Position numbers and translations under genes: made by a program. A DNA stretch of 10,436 nt from Blastocatellia bacterium. Its GTDB lineage: Bacteria; Acidobacteriota; Blastocatellia; Pyrinomonadales; Pyrinomonadaceae. This document shows, one piece after another, positions 1 to 7,203 of this stretch (position 1 is its first letter; every line of letters begins with the position of its first letter). The stretch spans positions 1-10,436 of the forward strand of contig DNND01000054.1 of the NCBI GenBank assembly GCA_003488005.1. The letters run 5' to 3'. The notes under the pieces are model-generated. The model had not been told where the DNA came from, did not search any database, and saw only the letters and a list, made by a program, of their open reading frames with translations.

Positions 1-8
1 AACTTGAT

Positions 9-66
9 CCCGGCGTTGAAACGCCGGGCTAAATTCGTAGGGACGCTACGCGTCGAAGACTTGATC
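9..66. repeat. REP-like double palindrome with flanking direct repeat
   Basis: Positions 9-16 (CCCGGCGT) pair perfectly with 21-28 (ACGCCGGG) around a TGAA loop. Just downstream, GACGC (42-46) pairs with GCGTC (50-54), and in an alternative fold CGTAG (36-40) pairs with CTACG (46-50). The 8-base word ACTTGATC occurs at 2-9 and again at 59-66, so the two hairpins are bracketed by a direct repeat about 57 bases apart. This is the architecture of a dispersed REP-type intergenic palindrome. Only one unit is visible here, so whether it is repeated in the genome is inference. There is no T-run after either hairpin, which argues against a simple intrinsic terminator. Confidence 0.5.
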
Positions 67-370
67 AGAGTTTCCTTTAGTCTGAGCTACCACTGAACGC
101 CACAGACTAAAAATCTATGCACTGCCCTGGCGTCGCGAAAAATCTATTGACTTTCGCTGGTAGCCGGAATATCGTCCCGGCGTCTCCTTATATGAAGATT
201 TCTCACAAGCCGCTGCTTCTGCACACTCGCTAAATCTGCTCTTGAAGGCTGCTTGAATTTGCGTGCGAAGATTCGTGCTATTCGCGTATTACACATCCGA
301 ACCCTCATCTAATAAAGGGGCCATCGATTAGAACCACTTCTTATTAACCTCAGCTACAAAGGAAGATCAT
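67..370 (+). other. Non-coding upstream region of the caspase gene
   Basis: About 300 bases without a convincing reading frame on either strand. The word AAAAATCTAT occurs twice, at 109-118 and 138-147 (29-base spacing), with loosely similar sequence after each copy. The end holds the Shine-Dalgarno sequence AAGGAAG at 359-365, well spaced for the ATG at 371. A promoter for the four-gene block is expected here, but no good -35/-10 pair stands out; a weak candidate (TTGAAT at 253, poor -10) is not called. Confidence 0.4.
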
Positions 371-1159
371 ATGACAAAAAAAGCACTCTGCGTAGGTATC
401 AACGACTATCCCTTCGGCGAAGAGAATGATCTACAAGGTTGCGTGAACGACGCAAACGATTGGGCCAGTCTTCTCAAAAATCATTTCGACTTTACCGAGG
501 TCAAACAATTGCTCAACGCCGACGCGACTAAAGCCAAAGTAATAACGGGCATCAAAGACCTTTTGAATGGAGCGAAAGCCGGCGACATTCTGGTATTCAC
601 GAACGCTTCGCATGGCACCTATCTCGCCGACACCGATGGCGATGAGGACAAATATGACGAGGCCATTTGTCCGTATGACACTGACTCAAATTTGCTTGTC
701 GATGACGAGTTACGCAACTTGTTTAAGAATATTCCAAAAGACGTTCGACTTTCCGTTATTTCGGATTCCTGTCACTCCGGCTCTGTTACTCGGGTCATGG
801 TGAATGAGTACCGGCGCAATCGGCAACTGAACCCGCGCGTCTTTGGCGGTAAGGAACTTTCACCTGACGAGCTTCGTACGGCGCGCGGGAAAAAGGAGCA
901 GCATCCGGAATCGGCCATGAAGGAAATTCTGTTGAGCGGTTGCAAGAGCAATCAAACTTCCGCCGACGCCTACATCAACAACGACTACCATGGCGCGATG
1001 AGCTATCACGCCATCAAAGCCATCACCGACGCTAACTACAATCTCACCTATGCCGAACTGCAAAAGAGGTTAGTTTCGCTGCTCGAGGACGAAAACTACG
1101 ATCAGGTACCACAACTCGAAGGCAACGACGAATTCAAGAACAGCCGGATTTTCACTTAA
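371..1159 (+). CDS. Caspase-family (C14) cysteine protease, stand-alone
   Basis: A 262-residue protein consisting almost wholly of a caspase-like fold of the bacterial metacaspase/orthocaspase type. The start fits the family (KALCVGINDYP, then LQGCVNDANDW, which is the typical GCxNDA element). The catalytic dyad is visible: His81 in the ASHGT strand end and Cys134 in SDSCHSGS. An acidic stretch, DTDGDEDKYDEA (87-98), sits between them and resembles metal-binding or substrate-pocket acidic loops of metacaspases. The region from about 141 to 182 is basic and could be a p20/p10 linker suited to Arg/Lys processing; that is inference. The C-terminal element YHGAMSYHAI and the closing QVPQLEG also match the family. 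There is no prodomain, signal peptide or membrane segment, so the protein should be cytosolic. The start is set by AAGGAAG six bases upstream. It is the first gene of a co-directional block with a CHAT protease, a metalloprotease and a phosphoesterase, and is a likely initiator or executioner protease there. Substrate is unknown. Confidence 0.9.
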   Translation: MTKKALCVGINDYPFGEENDLQGCVNDANDWASLLKNHFDFTEVKQLLNADATKAKVITGIKDLLNGAKAGDILVFTNASHGTYLADTDGDEDKYDEAICPYDTDSNLLVDDELRNLFKNIPKDVRLSVISDSCHSGSVTRVMVNEYRRNRQLNPRVFGGKELSPDELRTARGKKEQHPESAMKEILLSGCKSNQTSADAYINNDYHGAMSYHAIKAITDANYNLTYAELQKRLVSLLEDENYDQVPQLEGNDEFKNSRIFT

Positions 1160-1308
1160 GCAATTAACAATTCGGCGCCGCGATCGACGGAGTGTTTCGC
1201 GTCGCGCCAACGCTGATTGTTGGGCGTCGTTAGTTGGGTCGATGGCATTGGTATAGGCCTGCGGTGAGGTGAACCAGAAATATCTGACTCCAGGCAGAGG
1301 AACAATCA

Positions 1309-3063
1309 ATGGAACAAGACGCCGCTTCGCAAACAAAGGACCCAAAGAGCAAGCAAGAGAGCGATCCCCGCCCCAAACCGAAACTCCAGATCGTGGCGAC
1401 GCGAGGAAGCATCACTGACGTGAAGGCGCCAGTTGTCGCCATTGGTGGCTACAAGGGCATTGCTCCAGCCGGCGCTTTGAAATCACTCGATGACGCGCTC
1501 CAGCAATGGATCACTCGAGCTGGTGATCATGGAATGATTGGCGGCGATCTGGGTGAAGTATTTTTTGTGCCGGTCATGCACAAAGAGATCGCCGCCAGCT
1601 CAGTCCTGCTCGCCGGGATGGGCGAGTATGGGAAGTTCAACTACCACGATCTTTGCTATTTGGCGATGAACATGTGTTACGCGGTTTCAGCTCTCAAACT
1701 GGACAGCTTCGCCAGCGTATTGATCGGTTCCGGAGAGGGTAACCTTGAAATCGAGGAGGCGGTGAAGGGGCTGCTTTCCGGATTCTGTGATGCGCTTCAT
1801 CACGTGGATCCAAAAGAACGCGTCAAAGGATTCAGATTGGTTGAATACGATAAGGATCGTTATGCAAAAATCGTAAGCATTCTCAAGCAGCTGATTAGCA
1901 AAGAAATTATTGAGAACATCGACATTACGCTGACCGAAGAGACGGTGCGTGCCCGAAAAGGCAAACGCGTCGTTGTTCCCGCCACCAGCCGGCAACGGAC
2001 GCCCTCAGCGTTTGTCAATCGCATCACCATCGAACGCGCTCAGAAAGGGTATAGCTTTTCTGCTTTGACAAATAGCGCCGTGGTGCCGGTGCGTGAAGTC
2101 AACGTGCGGCCTTTCTTTACCGAAGGCATTGCTGCAGAGTTAAAGGAGGGTACGAGCGCAGAGAGCCACGAGAGGTTCGGCCTGCTTCTTCACAAGTATA
2201 TTTTTCCAGAAGACTTCGAACGGATGCTTGACGACGGTAAGTCGCTCACTTTGATTGTTGATAAGGATACTGCTGCCCTGCCTTGGGAGATGGCTTGCTA
2301 CGGAACAAAACGTAGTCGCACCTACTTCGGTACCGACCTGAGACTTACACGTCAGTTTCGCACGATGCTATCGGGTGCGCCCGGGATCGCGCCCCCAATC
2401 AATAAGAGTTTGCGCATACTGGTGATCGCAGACCCGGCGTCGGATCCGGATCTAAGGCTGGATGGAGCGCATCGAGAAGGACAGGAAGTAGTCAAAATTC
2501 TGCAAGAGCACCAGGAACGCTTGCGGAATCAAATAGACATTGAAATTGTTTCTCGCATCGGCCCGGATGAATGTAACCCCGTGAAAATCCTGGAACTGGT
2601 CCTGAATTACACCTGGGACATTGTGCATTATTCAGGACACGGCATCTTCAACGAAGATGAGCCAAACGACAGCGGGTGGGTATTCAGTCATAAGGTTACG
2701 CTTTCCGCCAGCGAGATTTTTCGCGCGCGTCAGGTACCGCGTCTCGTCTTCTCCAATGCTTGTTTTTCAGCGGCTCTCAACGGCGGCACGGAATTGCCCG
2801 CCGAAGAAACAAATCGAAAACTGGCGGGACTGGCGGAAGCTTTTTTCGAACGCGGCGTGCAAAACTATATCGGCACCGGCTGGGCAGTAGACGACGCGGC
2901 AGCAGTACAGTTTGCACAGGTATTTTACCAACGAGCGATGAATGGAGAGTTGCTGGGTGACGCCCTCGCCGAAGCGCGCCAGACAATTTTCGATTCAGGA
3001 TCCACCTGGGGAGCATACCAACACTACGGTCAATCGAACGCGCGCATAGTTGAAGAAAGCTAA
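1309..3063 (+). CDS. CHAT-domain protease with M17-N-like N-terminal domain
   Basis: A 584-residue protein. Its C-terminal part (about 285-575) is a CHAT domain, a caspase-like clan CD peptidase module. The dyad is visible as His444 in VHYSGHG and Cys485 in FSNACFSA, with the usual LPWEMAC strand (324-330) ahead of it and GTGWAVDDAAA (522-532) behind it. Residues about 27-175 resemble the N-terminal macro-like domain of leucyl aminopeptidases (M17): GALKSLDDALQQW, then LGEVFFVP, then SVLLAGMGEYGKF. The M17 catalytic domain is absent. Residues 1-25 are charged and probably disordered; 205-285 is an unassigned linker. There is no signal peptide. The gene lies 149 bases after the caspase gene and starts at an ATG preceded by AGAGGA (1296-1301). 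Known CHAT proteins act as intracellular proteases switched on by a partner or ligand (for example TPR-CHAT with the gRAMP CRISPR effector). Here the M17-N-like part is the candidate sensor or partner-binding module, which is inference. Confidence 0.88.
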   Translation: MEQDAASQTKDPKSKQESDPRPKPKLQIVATRGSITDVKAPVVAIGGYKGIAPAGALKSLDDALQQWITRAGDHGMIGGDLGEVFFVPVMHKEIAASSVLLAGMGEYGKFNYHDLCYLAMNMCYAVSALKLDSFASVLIGSGEGNLEIEEAVKGLLSGFCDALHHVDPKERVKGFRLVEYDKDRYAKIVSILKQLISKEIIENIDITLTEETVRARKGKRVVVPATSRQRTPSAFVNRITIERAQKGYSFSALTNSAVVPVREVNVRPFFTEGIAAELKEGTSAESHERFGLLLHKYIFPEDFERMLDDGKSLTLIVDKDTAALPWEMACYGTKRSRTYFGTDLRLTRQFRTMLSGAPGIAPPINKSLRILVIADPASDPDLRLDGAHREGQEVVKILQEHQERLRNQIDIEIVSRIGPDECNPVKILELVLNYTWDIVHYSGHGIFNEDEPNDSGWVFSHKVTLSASEIFRARQVPRLVFSNACFSAALNGGTELPAEETNRKLAGLAEAFFERGVQNYIGTGWAVDDAAAVQFAQVFYQRAMNGELLGDALAEARQTIFDSGSTWGAYQHYGQSNARIVEES

Positions 3064-3129
3064 GCAAGACAATGCGAACTCACAAACAAAAGGGAGAATC
3101 TCGCGGCTCGGTGGAGCAATAACAATAGC

Positions 3130-3136
3130 GGGGGAG
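3130..3136 (+). promoter_or_regulatory. Ribosome binding site fixing the metalloprotease start
   Basis: GGGGGAG lies six bases before the ATG at 3143. The same frame is open upstream to an ATG at 3050 that overlaps the end of the CHAT gene, but no comparable site precedes that codon and the extra 31 residues are low-complexity and basic. The internal ATG is therefore preferred. Confidence 0.6.
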
Positions 3137-3142
3137 AATATT

Positions 3143-5149
3143 ATGGCCGAGACTCCAGACGGTTCCTTAGCATCAACTCCAGATTCCGTTAAGGCTGTGG
3201 CCCAGACGAGTGAACCGTCACTAGCGGATCCTAAAGAAGTAAAAACTCCGGTTGATTGTGAAGGCGATGGCAAACTCTTCGTAATCGGTGAGAGCGTGGA
3301 ACGCGCCGTGGAAGGACGGCCGAAGGAACGAGACAGCAGTCAGCCAGTCTACCGGCCGTTGAAGATTTTTGCTCTCGATCCATCGGTGTCGCGTCTCGAG
3401 GGCGCGACAGCGGTGGTCAATGTTCCTTATGAGCCTTTGGAAGAGGGCCCGTGCGGCTCCTTTATTAAGGTGGAGAATTCGACCGCTGGAGAAAAATCCG
3501 GGCGCCACCTTCTCAATCTTGACGACCGGGACATCTTGATCGGTGCCGGATTGACTCCCTCAACTTCTGATGAGCGCTTCCAGGAACAAATGGTTTATGC
3601 GGTCTGCAGCGTGGTTCATACTGCTTTTCGACGAGCCCTCGGACGACACGTTGCTTGGGGCTTTAACAAGCCAGCCGACAGAACTCAACTCCTGGTCAAG
3701 CCGCGCGCCTTTCAAAGCAACAATTCACACTACAATCGTGAAACTGGCGAACTGTGTTTTGGTTTCTACAAGAGCCAGGCCCAGGACACTTATCCTGGCA
3801 AGGTCTACGCTTGTCTCTCTCACGACACGGTGGCGCATGAAGTCACTCACGCTCTCCTGGACGGTTTGCGCGCCCATTTTTCGCTCCCCATGTCGGCGGA
3901 TGTTCTGGCTTTCCACGAAGGGTTCGCCGACCTGGTGGCCCTATTTCAACACTTCAGCTATGAGCAAGTCGTTCGCTCCGCAATCCGTAAGTCTCGTGGA
4001 GATCTCTCTCGGGCCGATCTACTAACGGACATCGCGAGGCAGCTCGGTCAAAGCCGGAAAGATTCGAGTTCGGCGTTGCGAAGCGCTATTGACTACGCAG
4101 CCCAGCAGCCACCAGCGGGGGAAAAGAGAACCCTGAGGGTGTATGACCCAGCTTTGGAGGCGCATGATCTGGGATCTGTGCTTGTCTTCGCCGTCTTTGA
4201 AGCATTCATCAACGTCTTCAAGCGCAAGACTGAGCGGCTGTTGCGACTCGCAACCGGAGGGACTGGCCGGCTGCGGGCCGGCGAAATATCCGCGGACCTG
4301 CAAGCGGCACTAGCTGAGAAAGCAAGTAAGCTCGCCAGCCAATTTCTAACCATGTGTATTCGCGCGATCGATTACTGTCCACCCGTTGATATGACCTTTG
4401 GTCAATACCTGCGCGCCGTTATTACTGCTGACAAAGATCTCGTTCCCGACGATCCGTGGGCCTACCGCGAAGCGTGGGTCGATGCCTTCCGCCGGTACAA
4501 GATTTTTCCCCCTTCCGTTCCGGATCTCTCCGAGGAATCTCTGCTGTGGCTCACGCCTAAGCAATTCGAACTGGACGTCGAGATTCCTCGAATTGACGGT
4601 CTTGCATTTGCTGAATTGAAATTTGATGGCGATCCCGCGTGGCCAGCGAGTGCAGGAGAGCTCAAGAGACAGGCATGCGACCTCGGCAAAATCATCTCTA
4701 AGCCGGAACTAATGGCATTGTTTGGATTGACGGCTAAGGGTGATCCCCAACTAAAACGAGATATCAATCTTGAACCTGACGAGGTGGACTTGCCGAAGCT
4801 TCAATCGATACGTTCGTCCCGACGCATCGGGCCAAGCGGACAGGTTGTTTTCGATATCGTTGCGGAAGTAACACAACTGCGGAGAGCCCATGTGCAGGGA
4901 TCGGAAGATACCTGTAATTTTTACGGCGGTTCCACCATTATCATTGACCCGCATGGCGCAATTCGGTATGTGATCGCAAAACGGGTGACGAATAATCTGC
5001 GACTGCAGCAGCAAATTGATTTTTTGAACGGACCACTGGGCGCAAAGTACAAGGACAGCTTTTATGGCCAGGTATCATCGCAACCCAACTTCTTCATGAT
5101 GCTTCACGAAGAGGAGGCTCAGCCAACCCAAACACTCAAGGATGGATAG
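3143..5149 (+). CDS. Thermolysin-like (M4-type gluzincin) intracellular metalloprotease
   Basis: A 668-residue protein from the preferred ATG. The zinc site is clear: HEVTH at 232-236 (ligands His232, His236; catalytic Glu233) and a third ligand, probably Glu259, in FHEGFADL, 23 residues on, matching the NExxSD element of M4 enzymes. A later AHDLGSVLVFAVFEAF (340-355) sits where thermolysins carry their second active-site histidine, so His341 probably has that role. Upstream, RPLKIFALDPS and VVNVPYEPLEEGP (about 71-103) form a conserved-looking N-terminal module; the first 65 residues look disordered. Residues about 560-650 form a beta-rich tail of unknown function. Classic M4 proteases are secreted with a signal peptide and propeptide; neither is visible here, so cytosolic action is likely. 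The gene follows the CHAT gene by 79 bases and is followed by the phosphoesterase gene after 55 bases, consistent with one transcript. It may be a zymogen activated by the neighbouring cysteine proteases, or cleave them; this is inference. Confidence 0.82.
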   Translation: MAETPDGSLASTPDSVKAVAQTSEPSLADPKEVKTPVDCEGDGKLFVIGESVERAVEGRPKERDSSQPVYRPLKIFALDPSVSRLEGATAVVNVPYEPLEEGPCGSFIKVENSTAGEKSGRHLLNLDDRDILIGAGLTPSTSDERFQEQMVYAVCSVVHTAFRRALGRHVAWGFNKPADRTQLLVKPRAFQSNNSHYNRETGELCFGFYKSQAQDTYPGKVYACLSHDTVAHEVTHALLDGLRAHFSLPMSADVLAFHEGFADLVALFQHFSYEQVVRSAIRKSRGDLSRADLLTDIARQLGQSRKDSSSALRSAIDYAAQQPPAGEKRTLRVYDPALEAHDLGSVLVFAVFEAFINVFKRKTERLLRLATGGTGRLRAGEISADLQAALAEKASKLASQFLTMCIRAIDYCPPVDMTFGQYLRAVITADKDLVPDDPWAYREAWVDAFRRYKIFPPSVPDLSEESLLWLTPKQFELDVEIPRIDGLAFAELKFDGDPAWPASAGELKRQACDLGKIISKPELMALFGLTAKGDPQLKRDINLEPDEVDLPKLQSIRSSRRIGPSGQVVFDIVAEVTQLRRAHVQGSEDTCNFYGGSTIIIDPHGAIRYVIAKRVTNNLRLQQQIDFLNGPLGAKYKDSFYGQVSSQPNFFMMLHEEEAQPTQTLKDG

Positions 5150-5191
5150 CGCGTTGGATGCGATTTCTCACCAACCAATTTTCAACAAAAC

Positions 5192-5197
5192 AAGGAG
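5192..5197 (+). promoter_or_regulatory. Ribosome binding site fixing the phosphoesterase start
   Basis: AAGGAG, a full consensus site, lies seven bases before the ATG at 5205. An in-frame ATG at 5142 overlaps the end of the metalloprotease gene, but it lacks such a site. The protein from 5205 begins directly at the conserved family strand, so the downstream start is preferred. Confidence 0.65.
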
Positions 5198-5204
5198 AGC
5201 AAAA

Positions 5205-6503
5205 ATGAGTTTGGACCACATCGACCACATTGTTGTGTTAATGCTTGAGAACCGATCTTTCGATCACATGCTGGGTTACCTAAGCCTGCCTCCAGCGCTG
5301 GGAGGTAAAGGACGGACAGACGTCGACGGTCTTACCGGCAATGAAACAAACCTTGACGAGAATGGAGTGCCTTTTCCCGTTAAGAGAATGGCCACGCCCA
5401 AAATGAACGGCGATCCGTGCCATGAGTGGGATTGCGTTGAGGAACAGTTAAACAACAACAATGGCGGGTTCCTCACAAACTACGGCAGGACCGTTGTAAA
5501 CAACCCGGAATTCATCCTGCATTACTTCATTGGCGCCGATGTCCCGGTGTACGATCATCTCGCTAGAGACTTCACGATTTGCGACCGGTGGTTCTGCTCG
5601 CTTCCTGGTCCAACTCAACCGAACCGCGCGTATGCCCTGGCGGGAACTTCGGACAGCCGTAAGCATAATTTCAGTACGCAAGAGTTACTACAATTGAAGG
5701 GGTTCAACGCCCCGACAATCTTTGAGAAGCTTCCTGCGAATGTGTCATGGCAGTGCTATTCACACGACATCTCAGGAATGCGCTTCTTCAAGAAATTCCG
5801 CACAGCGCAAATTCCACAAATAAATAAAATCGACAAGTTTATTACAGACGCGGCGGCTGGTGCGCTGCCAAATGTGTCTTGGATCGATCCCGATTTCGGC
5901 CTCGCCGTTTACAAAGGACCGCCAAACGATGACCATCCGCCACATGACATGCGTCACTGTCAAAACCTCGTCAGCAAGGTTTACAACGCAGTGCTGGCTA
6001 GTCCGAATTGGTCCAAGACACTTCTGATCGTTACCTATGACGAGCACGGAGGCTTCTACGATCACGTGTCGCCCCGGCAGTTCACGCCGGCGGATGGCGA
6101 TCCTGAATTTGCGAAGTACGGAGTGCGGGTGCCGGCGTTCATTATCTCACCCTGGGCGGCAAGACAAGCCTCTTTCGGTAGCGATGCCCACGGTTTGCAG
6201 CCTAACGAAGTTTTGTTTGACCACACCTCGATCCTCCGGACGATTCTTCGTCGTTTCGCTGATCCTGCGGGTGGTCCTATTTCGGGCATGACACCGCGCG
6301 TCGATGCCGCGAATGATTTGAGCGTCTTGCTCACCGAAGCACAACCTCGCACTGACTGTACCCCGGCGCCCTCGATTCCCGGCGTGCCCATAGACTTCAT
6401 GGATCATTTCCGGATGACCGAGCAGCAGTCAGAGTTAAAGGAATCTTTGGACGTGTTAGTTCTGCAAGCAACAGCTAACGGCGTTCCCCCGGATAAGCTG
6501 TAG
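5205..6503 (+). CDS. Phospholipase C/acid phosphatase-type phosphoesterase, no signal peptide
   Basis: A 432-residue member of the phosphoesterase family that includes bacterial non-haemolytic and haemolytic phospholipases C and AcpA-type acid phosphatases. Visible motifs in order are VVLMLENRSFDHMLGYL (10-26, metal ligands Glu15 and Asn16), SLPGPTQPNRAYALAGT (132-148, with Thr137 at the nucleophile position), a DDHPPHD loop (242-248), VTYDEHGGFYDHV (276-288, Asp279/Glu280 as metal ligands) and a late FDHTSILRTI (338-347). The core appears complete. The protein is shorter than typical exported phospholipases C, lacking their N-terminal Tat signal and their C-terminal beta domains: it begins at the first catalytic strand. 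It should therefore stay in the cytoplasm, where the inner membrane leaflet or a soluble phosphoester would be the substrate. Last gene of the block; in context, a candidate effector restrained or released by the proteases. Choline, inositol or phosphatidic substrate specificity cannot be read from the sequence. Confidence 0.88.
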   Translation: MSLDHIDHIVVLMLENRSFDHMLGYLSLPPALGGKGRTDVDGLTGNETNLDENGVPFPVKRMATPKMNGDPCHEWDCVEEQLNNNNGGFLTNYGRTVVNNPEFILHYFIGADVPVYDHLARDFTICDRWFCSLPGPTQPNRAYALAGTSDSRKHNFSTQELLQLKGFNAPTIFEKLPANVSWQCYSHDISGMRFFKKFRTAQIPQINKIDKFITDAAAGALPNVSWIDPDFGLAVYKGPPNDDHPPHDMRHCQNLVSKVYNAVLASPNWSKTLLIVTYDEHGGFYDHVSPRQFTPADGDPEFAKYGVRVPAFIISPWAARQASFGSDAHGLQPNEVLFDHTSILRTILRRFADPAGGPISGMTPRVDAANDLSVLLTEAQPRTDCTPAPSIPGVPIDFMDHFRMTEQQSELKESLDVLVLQATANGVPPDKL

Positions 6504-6529
6504 CAACAGCACAAGCGGAAGTTGTGGCA

Positions 6530-6559
6530 TTGTTCGCGTTTATCCGCGCGTGGTATTTT
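6530..6559 (+). promoter_or_regulatory. Possible promoter of tRNA-Leu
   Basis: TTGTTC (6530-6535) and TATTTT (6554-6559) are separated by 18 bases and would start transcription a few bases before the tRNA at 6569. Both hexamers are imperfect, so this is only plausible by position. Confidence 0.25.
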
Positions 6560-6568
6560 TACTGCCGT

Positions 6569-6654
6569 GCCGGGGTGGCGGAATGGCAGACGCTACGGAC
6601 TTAAAATCCGTTGACCGTAAGGTCGTGCGGGTTCGACTCCCGCCCTCGGCACCA
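6569..6654 (+). tRNA. tRNA-Leu(UAA)
   Basis: A complete class II tRNA cloverleaf of 86 nucleotides with an encoded CCA end. The acceptor stem GCCGGGG (6569-6575) pairs with CCTCGGC (6644-6650), allowing one G-U pair; the discriminator is A6651. The anticodon stem ACGGA (6595-6599) pairs with TCCGT (6607-6611) around the loop CTTAAAA, giving the anticodon TAA (6602-6604), which reads TTA and TTG leucine codons. A long variable arm (GACC, GTAA, GGTC) and the T arm GCGGG-TTCGACT-CCCGC follow. A-discriminator plus long variable arm are leucine identity features. It stands between the protease block and a region of decayed genes; tRNA 3' ends are common integration sites, but no second copy of the end is recognised here. 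Confidence 0.96.
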
Positions 6655-6960
6655 ATCATTTCAGTTACTTAGAGACAATACTCGTTCGACACTGAACTCG
6701 CGCTACGAAGTTAGTCCGTTGCTCCACTTCATTTGATTCAAATTGCTGAACAAATCGCCTTGACCCCAACTGCGAGATTCCCTCATCGAACGATCTCTTC
6801 TCTTGATAAGCGCGCGGATGCTGACATCTACATTCCTTAAGCGCAAGCAGTCGGAGAACCTCGCGACTCTAAGGCCGCGTATTTTGGCCCGTAAAGATTT
6901 GATGATTATTCACTCGTCTTTTCGCGATAATGACGTTCCATGCCGAATGGAAGCAAAGAG
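6655..6960. other. Intergenic region with no recognised gene
   Basis: About 300 bases after the tRNA. A 48-codon frame (ATG at 6818, stop at 6962-6964) overlaps the first codon of the following remnant by ATGA, but its product has no recognisable features and no Shine-Dalgarno site is seen. No terminator, repeat of the tRNA end or integrase trace was found. Confidence 0.4.
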
Positions 6961-7184
6961 ATGAGCGCAAATGATCTTGACGCGGGAATCCGGCGCGGAA
7001 TCGAATTCCTGCGACGCGGCCAGTTGCCGTCGGGCGTGGTCAAGGTTTTCATGTCTCCAGACCTTATGTGCAATATGCTTGCGTGGGACAGTTCACCATT
7101 CCCGCCATGCTTATTGCTTACAGGCTTGGCTTCGACGACAAGGCCAGTATAGACGTTCTTAGCAAGGTACTGCGTTGCTGCTGA
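6961..7184 (+). pseudogene. N-terminal remnant of a terpenoid-cyclase-like gene
   Basis: The first frame (ATG at 6961) gives GIRRGIEFLRRGQLPSG then VKVFMSPD, closely similar in layout to AIRRAIEKGVAYLESAQLPSG and IEISPTPE of the intact gene that follows. Near 7071-7074 the similarity jumps to another frame, reading YACVGQFTIPAMLIAYRLG, which aligns with the intact protein's DPAVFPAALAARTLS. The second frame ends at TGA 7182-7184. So this is about 73 residues of a related alpha-toroid protein with one frameshift and no remaining core or C-terminus. The intact gene begins 20 bases later. The frameshift and homology are seen directly; whether this is a paralogue or the original copy is inference. 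Confidence 0.72.
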
Positions 7185-7203
7185 ACCTGCGCGTACACTA
7201 CCG

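Noticed and set aside
109..147. Two AAAAATCTAT words 29 bases apart as a CRISPR or iteron-like array
   Set aside because: Only two copies, and the surrounding similarity is weak.
3050..3142. Upstream ATG extension of the metalloprotease overlapping the CHAT gene
   Set aside because: No ribosome binding site before it, and the added residues are basic and low-complexity, whereas GGGGGAG precedes the ATG at 3143.
5142..5204. Upstream ATG extension of the phosphoesterase overlapping the metalloprotease stop
   Set aside because: The consensus AAGGAG site and conserved family start point to the ATG at 5205; the extension is not signal-peptide-like.
6535..6560. CGCG hairpin followed by a T-rich run after the phosphoesterase gene, as a terminator
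   Set aside because: Only four base pairs, and the T-run is better placed as part of the tRNA promoter; too weak to call.
6818..6964. A 48-codon frame overlapping the first cyclase remnant by ATGA
   Set aside because: The ATGA overlap is suggestive, but there is no ribosome binding site and no recognisable protein feature.
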